From Chlorokybus atmophyticus (lineage: Eukaryota > Streptophyta > Chlorokybophyceae > Chlorokybales > Chlorokybaceae), in NCBI GenBank assembly GCA_009103225.1, contig RHPI01001616.1:250263-312700 (forward strand): a stretch of DNA of 62,438 nt, given 5' to 3'. This document shows positions 55,270-62,438 of the stretch, in pieces (position 1 is the first letter of the stretch; each line of letters starts with the position of its first letter). The translations under genes were made by a program, and so were the position numbers. The notes under the pieces are model-generated. The model was not told the DNA's origin. It saw only the letters and a program-made list of their open reading frames with translations, and searched no databases.

Positions 55270-56353
55270 GCATGATGCTTGCTACCAGGTTCTGTGCCAC
55301 CAAGTAGACAACCATAAGCCACACCATGCTGTTCTGGTCCATGGCTTGTCCTAGCAGCACTTGGCGCTGTTGTTCACTCAATCCTGGCGCCACCGTCGCA
55401 CCGGACAAAAGCTCGCGCTCCCTAGCTGTTGGCTCTTCCAACCTGCTGTTCCGTGAGTCCCACACCAGCCCTGGCCCTCCCTTGCGAGATGCATAAGAGC
55501 CTAGGTATGCCACCAATGTCGGCAACGCCGCCATGTCGTGTCAGACCTGGTTTACCACCTCCTGAGGCAGCCAATCAGCCTTGCTGACCTGTTGTGATGT
55601 GCGCCCATGCTCCAGGACCTGGTTGACTGTCAAACCTTGCGGTCTAAATACTCTTGCTGCACCATGCGAAGCAACTCAACCGGCGCGAGGTTTGTCCACT
55701 TCACACGCAGCCGATGCGCGCGAACCATGCTGTGCCGCATCCATGACCAGCTCATGGCCTAGCACATCATGATGTCTCACCAGCTGGTAGTCTTCTTGCA
55801 CGCGCTTGCGCTTGTCATCTTCAGCCGGCACATACTCAATGATGTACGCCATGGGCTGCTCTTGTCCTTGCTGAATCATGTTGATGACGCGCACCAACTC
55901 CCAAAACAATGACGAGCGCGCATCCATCAATCCCTTGCCATGACCAGCCCGTGATTGCCCTTGGCATTCCCACCCCGCTATAAGCAAATCCACATGGCCG
56001 ATTGCCGCGAGATGATGTGGCCCCACCAAGCAAATGTCTTGCAGCCATGTGCTTTGAAAGCCCTTCACCGCATCCTCATGTCACAGATCCGGATGCTTCG
56101 TCAACAACATCCTCACATGATGTTGTGCACCTTGTTGCGCTGTTGACGAAGGGTCCGCATAGACATAGCGTCGCACTTTAATGCCGGTGTTTAACGCGGC
56201 CGCAAGCCCACTTGCAATGCCACCAAACAGCTCCACCATCACAACACCCTCCTCGGGGACCGTCCACTCGATGGTGTTGCAATTGATAGGCACATGAACA
56301 GCTCTCACACCCTCGGGCAGCAACGGCGGCTTCAATGCCATCACATCCCTCAT
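55270..56353 (-). pseudogene. Element D C5-cytosine DNA methyltransferase domain
   Basis: Motifs of the family are in order in one frame. Motif I reads VELFGGIASGLAAALNTGI, followed by VRRYVYADPSSTAQQGAQHH. The catalytic motif IV reads IAGWECQGQSRAGHGKGLMD (about 55.97 kb), followed by ARSSLFWELVRVI. Motif VI reads YIIEYV (ENV expected). A motif VIII-like stretch reads DAAQHGSRAS (about 55.73 kb). The C-terminal motifs read LPTLVAYLGSYA, LEEPTARERE and LLGQAMDQNS (about 55.28-55.52 kb). Three TGA codons (56081-56083, 55676-55678, 55541-55543) interrupt an otherwise open frame of about 360 codons. The predicted role is methylation of cytosines in DNA, possibly the element's own copies. The usual Pro before the catalytic Cys is Glu in both elements, so that is ancestral. 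Confidence 0.92.
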
Positions 56354-56389
56354 CCATGCTTGGCTAACCTTGTCTCGAGCCTCTTGTTA

Positions 56390-57232
56390 CCGCTGAGCAT
56401 AATGTTGTGAAGCCAACTCCAGCTCTTGTGACTGAGTTTGAGCCATATAGACCAGCTCCGGAGGTCTCTCCTCCTCCATGTGTGCGAGGACACTCTCCCC
56501 CTCCTCCACATGGTCATGGTACATGTCGGTGCTGTCACCAAGCCGTCCCTTGACTGAACGGCGACTCAAGCACGCCCACAAAGCAGAGGTTGGAGACCTC
56601 TCAAGACCCCCTTGCGTGATGCTCAACGGAAAATAGGCCTTCTCACCTCTACCCACACGCCAACGCGGCCGAAAGAACCGTTGTTCAATCCAATTGTCAA
56701 CGCCGCCGCCGACAGGGAACAAGAAGTCTTGTCCAAGCAGCACATCATACCCCTTCGCATCCGTGATGAGGCATCGGACCTTGAAGGACGTGGTGACACC
56801 TCCCAACGCAGTTAAGCATATGTCCACCGGCTGCACCGTGATGCCGCACGCGGCCTCCACGGTCCCCGCCGAGGTATTGATTATGACCGGGCATGGCTCC
56901 CACTCCTTGAGGCTGATTCCCATCCCCTTGACAGATCCAGCACCCAAAATGACAGGTTGTGCACCTGTCTTCACCAAGACAACACCGGGCATGAAGCCGT
57001 CTAGGCTGATGTGTCCACCACGGTTGTCCACCATCGCCACATTTGGCGATATCTTCGCTCTCAAGGCTGGCCGAGGGGCGGGAAGCTGTGCCAACATCCC
57101 TCCTACACTCCCAACACCTTCCTCCAGCTTGTCTTCAAGCTGAGTGAGACTTCGACGCCGACGCCGACCCCTCGGGCGCCGCCAGCTCCGCGCGCGCAGC
57201 CATACGGCCTGTTTGCGCCACCATACCTTCAT
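56390..57232 (-). pseudogene. Element D aspartic protease region
   Basis: The open frame 57232-56390 starts basic and contains a retropepsin-like fold pattern: VVLVKTGAQPVILGAGSV, where the catalytic motif DTGA appears as KTGA, and later VLLGQDFLFP, matching the conserved second half of such proteases. The changed Asp suggests decay, or that the true active site is elsewhere. It continues in frame into the methyltransferase after one TAA. Confidence 0.72.
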
Positions 57233-59040
57233 GAGATTTGCTCACATGGTCATGAGACTTTGTCGAGGCAGACATATGGTGTCTAGAGCACTTTGCAACA
57301 GCTCCACCACGTGTTCCTTGCTGACTCCAAGGTCCTTCAAGCGAACAAGCGGCTGCCCGACAAGCTCCGCCGCAACGCTCTCCAACGGCGCCGTCAACTC
57401 CAAGTTTTCTTCTTGGCTTGAGTTGCGGGCTGTTGGGAAAGCATCTTGACACCCTCGAGAAGCTTCACACATATTCGTAGCAGCTCCTCCACCCTCTTGT
57501 GCTCACCATGACGCTGACATCATGTCGCGCCGTTGCAGTAGCATTGGCTGCACTTTCGCACCCTCCGAGCGCAAACTCTCTTGCTCCAACGGGGGTATTG
57601 GCAGCAACTTGAATGACATAGGCATGCGTGCAGCTGGTGCCCGCATCCTATCGTGATCCACACCCTCCTCGCGGACGGGTGCGGCCTCCTCCTCAACCAT
57701 CCTAGTCTTATGCTAAAGTGCAGCGTTTCGCCGTGCCGACGCTCTCGTCGTCACAACCGCTGCCACCTTAGTGCCTCCGGAGAGCGCACTATACGCGAGG
57801 TAGCCCCCAGAGCTGCTTGGCTTATCCTCCGCTCCTCTCTCGGGCCATCTCCCTCGCTCAAGCATGTTCTGCTTGCATTGCCGCCAATGCCTTTGTCACT
57901 TGCGACATCGTTGGCTCTTGTCTCACACTTGAGTGAGCTCCATCTGCCCCTCCTTGTTTTTTACGCAGCTCCAGATGCTTACTCCAACACTTAGCATCAA
58001 CATGCCCCCCCTTCTTGCAATCAGCGCACACCACCTTCTTGCCTTTCCCACAATCCCTTGCAATATGGCCTTGCTCGCCACACGACCAGCATTTGGCACC
58101 CGACTCACCTTTCACAACCGCGTTGTTGGCGTGCTTGAACTCCTTTAACTTCCCATCAGCTGTTTGCCGCCGATGCCACGGGCTTGGAAGAGCTCTTCTC
58201 CTCCAAATCTCAAGCAACTTCAACCCCCGACGCTGCCGATCAATGTTCTTGAGGTACTCATGCTGCATTTCTGCCATCTCGGCCACCTTGAAGACATCCG
58301 CAAGCGTGTACATGCCGAACTCAGACTGAGTGGTCAACATGGTCTCCACCTTCAGCCTTAAGTCCGCCTCTAGTTGTTGAAGTTACACAACCGCCGCGGT
58401 CTAATTGGTCATCACCTTTTGATCCATGTCCATCAAGAGCTTGAACATGCGCGTATACATCATCCTCGCCGTCTCCCTGACATTGCGCTTAAAGAAACTC
58501 AGCTCATGAACCTTTGGGGGGTGTTGATTGTGGGTAGGTCTTGAACTTAGTCACGTGCTTCTCCTTCTTCCACTCCGCTTCAAATGCAGCCGGTGCGTCG
58601 AGCTGCAAGCGCCCTCTCCTTCACCTCCAGCTGCTCCTTAAACTCTCTCCACGTGTTAAGGGCTTCATCGTTGAGGCAAACTGCAACATCTCGAAGGCTT
58701 TGTGCTCGTCCCACCCCGACTTGTCCCAATACTCCCATTTGACCATCTCGGAGTCGAAGCAATCGATGAAGTCCCGTAAGTCCGCCGTGCCCGGCCTCCC
58801 ACTGAACTTTGGTGTGCTATCCATGGTTGAAGCTAAATCAGGCATCACTCCACCCTCGTTCTCAATGTCGGACTTCTCGTCACTCGACAACTCCACCTCT
58901 TCCGCAAGGCCCTCCTCCACTGGAATGATACTTCCTTTCGCTCCTCTCTTTGAGGGCGGCTTGGGTGGGCGTGACTGCCAGTCCTCTCCAGATCTGGTGG
59001 GCATGAACTCGCCTGCAACTTGCTTCTTCCTTGAGCAAAA
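57233..59040 (-). pseudogene. Element D gag (decayed)
   Basis: An N-terminal acidic region (VEEGLAEEVELSSDEKSD) is followed by a capsid-like part (FSGRPGTADLRDFIDCFDSE, about 58.78 kb). Twin zinc knuckles, CWSCGEQGHIARDC and CADCKKGGHVDAKC, lie at about 57.98-58.10 kb. The first TGA and frameshifts occur around 58.35-58.55 kb. The segment 57.23-57.85 kb has no recognised domain and joins gag to protease. Confidence 0.82.
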
Positions 59041-59064
59041 CTCAGCTGATGGGTTGGATGCAAG

Positions 59065-60071
59065 TGAAAGGTGCGTGTCCCCTGCAAATAATAGGCAAGA
59101 TGACCACAACTTGACTTGCAATCAGCCGTTCACTCGTGTAGAGCAATCCAAACTCAATCCTCACTCAATGTGACGGTGCTCATGCCCTGTCACCTTGTGA
59201 GTTGGTCCAATCAATAACCCTCTCACCAAGACACGGTATTCACACCGGAACCTTGCCCCCTCTGCCAAGCACACGCGCGCCCCGCCACTCGCGTACGCAC
59301 GCGCATGCGCTCAAAGCTACACACCCACTTGTGTAGCGCCTTGGATCGTCATACAAACAAGAACACACAAGTGGACACACGCTAGCAACCCCTACTCACC
59401 ACTGCCAAGCTTGCACACCAGAAACTAGGTAGCTAGAGGTTGTATTGCACATTGTAAAATGTCGCTTGTATACCTACCAGTCTGCACATGCTACTATCTA
59501 GATGATTCCCGTGCTACACAAAACTAGATGCTAAGATGTAATTGCAAAACCTTGTAGTATACTTCTAGAACTTTCTTACGCACTAAAGATCTCCTGATTA
59601 GGTGCTCACATGGTCAAGTTATACTACTTGGCGCTAGGCCCTTCCAAAAATCTGGTCGAGCCCTTCTCGACTGGCCCTCCGTTTTCTGGCACCTTCCGGA
59701 CTGGTTCTGGGCCCCGATCGATATCCGCGGCAGACTCATAACTCGCCGATTTCTGCCACAAGTCATGAAAACGTGGTGCTCGATAAATGGGCCAAAAAAG
59801 GTCTTAAAATTATATAACTTGGCCTCGGCTGTTACACTTAAAGTACATTCTGAGACAGCCCATACTATGTACGTAGTACGGTGCGACAAAGTCGCAACAG
59901 TGACACACACCCCTTCATGCACAGCAATGCACAGCAACGAACACGTGCACACACACCATTCATGCAAGTATGTGCACAAGCATCCGCTCAGCCAAGAACC
60001 TCTTCCCAAAGGTGTCGCTTGCACTCCAGTAGGCCAACTTGTATCCAACCAAACTAGGAAACAAGCTAGCA
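59065..60071 (-). repeat. Element D 5' LTR, split by a solo LTR
   Basis: The two parts, 59837-60071 and 59065-59168, join to match the 3' LTR. The break lies between CTCAA (59164-59168) and CTTAA (59837-59841). The uninterrupted 3' LTR shows the empty site. Confidence 0.88.
59169..59836 (-). mobile_element. Solo LTR (family S), second copy
   Basis: This 668-bp block is the reverse complement of 30008-30677. On the minus strand it starts TGTAACAGCC and ends CACCGTCACA, with the intact TG..CA ends missing from the other copy. Flanks CTCAA and CTTAA match at 4 of 5. Confidence 0.92.
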
Positions 60072-60710
60072 AAGCCTTATATAACACCGTTGAACCCAAA
60101 CCCAACCAACTCTCCAACTACCCTAATTGTCAGTCTGCACCAGCTTAGTAACAGTATGATGGCGTTGATAAGTAACGGTAGATGGTTAGGAAAGGCTTAT
60201 CCAATTCAAGCTCATCCTCTTCAAGTACACTTTAAGATGCATCTTTTTACGCCAACCCACGGCCAAACCGCCACTCCTACTGTAAGTTATGGCTTCTCAA
60301 AGTCACAACTCAAAAACAGCTGCGCGGGATACCATAATGACTCGTATATGCTGTCAGCTCGGTATCTAACCATGGATACACCTCGAACACATCTCCCTCA
60401 CGTCCATGAGGACCTAAACATGAGTTCCCAACGAAAACCCAACACATAAACCGTGTAAAATGGCTATGAGAGCCGAAATCCCAAGGTCCATCCATGCCGT
60501 CAGCCCCGAGGGCACCATGCACATGACACTTCATGCTCGCGCATGACACTGTACAGGTACATATTGTGTTTGTGTCTTCTCTTCCTGCACGCATCCTCAC
60601 AAACCAAGACCTGCCACACACATATGTGCACACGCACGCATACACACACATGCTCACGCACACACATTCAAGTGGTTGTGTTGGTCCTAACTTCACCTTC
60701 ACCGTGCAGG
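60072..60710 (+). other. Region between element D and the exon 8 copy, intron-like
   Basis: Part of this matches the intron between exons 7 and 8 of the regulator gene: CTGTACAGGTACAT at about 60550 parallels its exon 7 donor. No open frame of interest is present. Confidence 0.55.
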
Positions 60711-60920
60711 TTGTGCTGCACTCAAAGCTATGGCCAATGCTCATGTGGTACGGTGAGATTGGCAGTGAGAGCTCTTGTCTCAACCACAGCACCAACAACA
60801 ACGACAACAACAAGAGCAGCAACAACAACAGCAATAACATTCTTCCACGTGGACCTTGGCGGGTGACCCGTGATTGCGGGGTCATGGGTGGGTCGCTATA
60901 AGTATCTGATATCGGCGTGT

Positions 60921-61006
<86 letters not shown>

Positions 61007-62060
61007 NCCTGCCAGAGTGGCCAGGCACGACAACAACAACAACAATGCCACCACCAACAACAACGCTCACACCTTAGCAGTGGCCACAACAACGGCTCAG
61101 CGCGTATCACACCTATCGTTGCAGAGCCCGAGGGGCCTCATGCCTTCATTGACATACGCAGCCGGGTGGTCCACCACAAACATGATGAGTGAGGTTGTAA
61201 AGCACAACAACAACAACAACAACAACATGATGGGTGTCAAGCACACGCACACGCACACGCAGCTGGTTTTTGTCACAGACACCGGCAGCACGCGCGGTAG
61301 CGACACCAAAAGGGGAGAAGAAGGAGGAGCCAGCAGAGCAGGGGGAAGTAAGCAGCCAAAGTGAAGCTAGAAGTAGCGGACATGGATGGAGGAGGAAGCT
61401 CACATGCATCTGGCTCTGGCTCTGGCTCTAGATCTGGCTCTGGATTTGGATCCGGGTCGGACAACAGCCGGAATTGCTCTGGCGCAGGCGAGAACAACGT
61501 GCAGATTGATGACCACAACCACAACTTGTGGTTGCACCACAACAACCATTATCATGATGGCTTCATGGACAGCAGCGAGCAGCCCATACACGTGGGATAG
61601 CGTGGACACGAAGTGGCCGGAGCAGTGCGCCGCCATGTTGGTAGAGAGACAAGGTGGTGCACGTGGAGGTGGAGGTGGGAGTGGGATACTGTTGGAGAGC
61701 TGCAACAAGCGCACCTCCGCCGAGTACGCCCGCGGCCACCACCACCGCAACAGCAACATCGGCTACTCCGAGGAAGACACTGACGGGGACGCCCACCACA
61801 CGAAGCGCTAGTGCACCGACACCAACAACCGCAACCACAACGTAGCAGTCTGTTGTGGTCATGGCAACCACATGTGCACTCGCCGCCACACTCCGCGCGC
61901 ATCATCAACGCGCGTCATCACAGACATACACATACACAACAACACTGCCGCCGACATATATACAACAATGCCAACGCAAGCGACAACGGCTTGGGAACCA
62001 TGCATCAGATGCTGTCGAACGCGCAGTTGCGCAACCCTTCGCCAAGAGAAGGACGGTTAT
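60711..62060 (+). pseudogene. Decayed copy of the regulator's last exon
   Basis: The copy begins right after an AG acceptor with [16 protein letters not shown], matching [16 protein letters not shown] of exon 8. It follows the exon to the end, including [17 protein letters not shown] near 61.44 kb and the nucleotide counterpart of the terminal [15 protein letters not shown] near 62.0 kb. A long CA repeat with one N (60922-61007), several frameshifts and stops such as TAG near 61.81 kb disrupt it. It is on the opposite strand and about 33 kb from the intact gene. Confidence 0.9.
60922..61006 (+). repeat. (CA)n microsatellite inside the pseudogene
   Basis: About 42 CA units end at an N (61007). 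The repeat has replaced or expanded within the segment corresponding to exon 8 residues after [10 protein letters not shown]. Confidence 0.95.
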
Positions 62061-62438
62061 GATGATATGTGTTGGTTTTGGTGTTGAGTGGGTGTGGGTG
62101 TGGATGTTGTGCTTAGGTTGTGCTTAGGTTGTGCCTAGCTTTGGTCCACTGAGTGTGTGCGAGTCGGAATGGATAGTATTGTGTAGGGAGTTTCTTAGGG
62201 CTTGTTTGTACACAGACCGAGGAGATCAGAACTCGCTACGTATACAACTACGTGTGGGGTGACTCTCAAAGAGGGGGAGGATAGTTAGGGATGATGATGC
62301 AAGTTTTTGTGGCGTAGATGCTTGCTACGGTGATTCAATTTGATCGTCTTGTGTGCAACATTAAGCCAAACAAGCCGAAGCACAATTGCGTGACCACGCA
62401 ATGTGTTACACCACAATAACTTTGCGATGCCCCCCCCC
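62061..62438. other. Downstream flank of the pseudogene and right end of the scaffold
   Basis: About 62.08-62.30 kb is a diverged reverse complement of 21.72-21.93 kb, downstream of the intact regulator gene. The remainder to the terminal C run has no recognised feature. Confidence 0.65.

Larger units (their letters stand above)
52020..60071 (-). mobile_element. Element D: Ty3/gypsy retrotransposon with DNA methyltransferase (decayed)
   Basis: LTRs of about 321-334 bp flank it: 3' LTR at 52020-52340 and 5' LTR at 59065-60071, the latter split by a 668-bp solo LTR. On the minus strand the order is gag with twin zinc knuckles, protease, C5 methyltransferase, reverse transcriptase, RNase H and integrase. 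Protease and methyltransferase share one frame, interrupted by a single TAA at 56387-56389, so the methyltransferase is part of the polyprotein. The 3' end stops soon after the integrase C-terminus (FVYLQRKTKNT) at the LTR, and no PHD finger is seen. No target duplication was found. It lies inside a decayed copy of the regulator gene. Confidence 0.9.

Noticed and set aside
52020-60071. Target-site duplication for element D
   Set aside because: The flanks (CCCCT and AAGCC) do not match. The shared AAGCCTT lies on the inside of one LTR and the outside of the other, so it is part of the LTR edge, not a duplication.

Overview
This window is nuclear DNA of a green-lineage eukaryote, most likely a streptophyte (charophyte-type) green alga. 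The inference rests on a spliced host gene with plant-type AP2/ERF, WUSCHEL-like homeodomain and Agenet domains, plant-type peptide:N-glycanase A genes, chromoviral Ty3/gypsy elements and long dinucleotide and trinucleotide microsatellites. Nothing bacterial or organellar was seen. The window looks like a whole draft scaffold: it begins and ends in runs of C and has N gaps at 14507, 26665-26699, 36905, 47425-48179 and 61007.

Region 1 (about 2.2-19.7 kb) is a large inverted duplication. Each arm carries a multi-exon peptide:N-glycanase A-like gene, transcribed away from an AT-rich centre near 7.3 kb. The left copy lies on the minus strand (5171 to 2242). The right copy (about 9.48-19.71 kb, plus) is split inside an exon by chromovirus A (10391-17812), which has 339-bp LTRs and a perfect 5-bp target duplication. 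Chromovirus A itself contains a 534-bp TRIM element (16646-17179) with 79-bp LTRs and its own perfect target duplication.

Region 2 (21.9-27.7 kb, minus) is the main host gene. Eight exons with consistent splice sites and phases give a 1563-residue predicted regulator combining, in order, a WOX-like homeodomain, a C3HC3H (INO80D/KANSL2-type) zinc domain, an AP2/ERF domain and two Agenet/Tudor modules. Broken copies of its last two exons lie at 51.7 kb and 60.7-62.1 kb on the other strand.

Region 3 (29.4-60.1 kb) is a nest of retroelements. Element C (plus, 29.4-41.3 kb) and element D (minus, 52.0-60.1 kb) are decayed members of one Ty3/gypsy family whose polyprotein carries a C5-cytosine DNA methyltransferase between protease and reverse transcriptase. 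Element C also has a PHD finger after the integrase. Element C hosts a second TRIM (34741-35308) and a solo LTR (30008-30677), and element D's 5' LTR hosts another solo LTR of the same family (59169-59836). Between them lies chromovirus B (minus, 41559 to the gap at 47425), a sister of A with an almost intact 1252-codon pol. A 2.1-kb element with terminal inverted repeats and many GGACCA..TGGTCC palindromes (49043-51130) follows.

The parts appear to interact. The TRIMs share the polypurine tract, LTR tip and primer-binding-site type of chromovirus A/B, so that family probably mobilises them. The methyltransferase and PHD finger suggest that family C/D carried its own chromatin-modifying and chromatin-reading functions.
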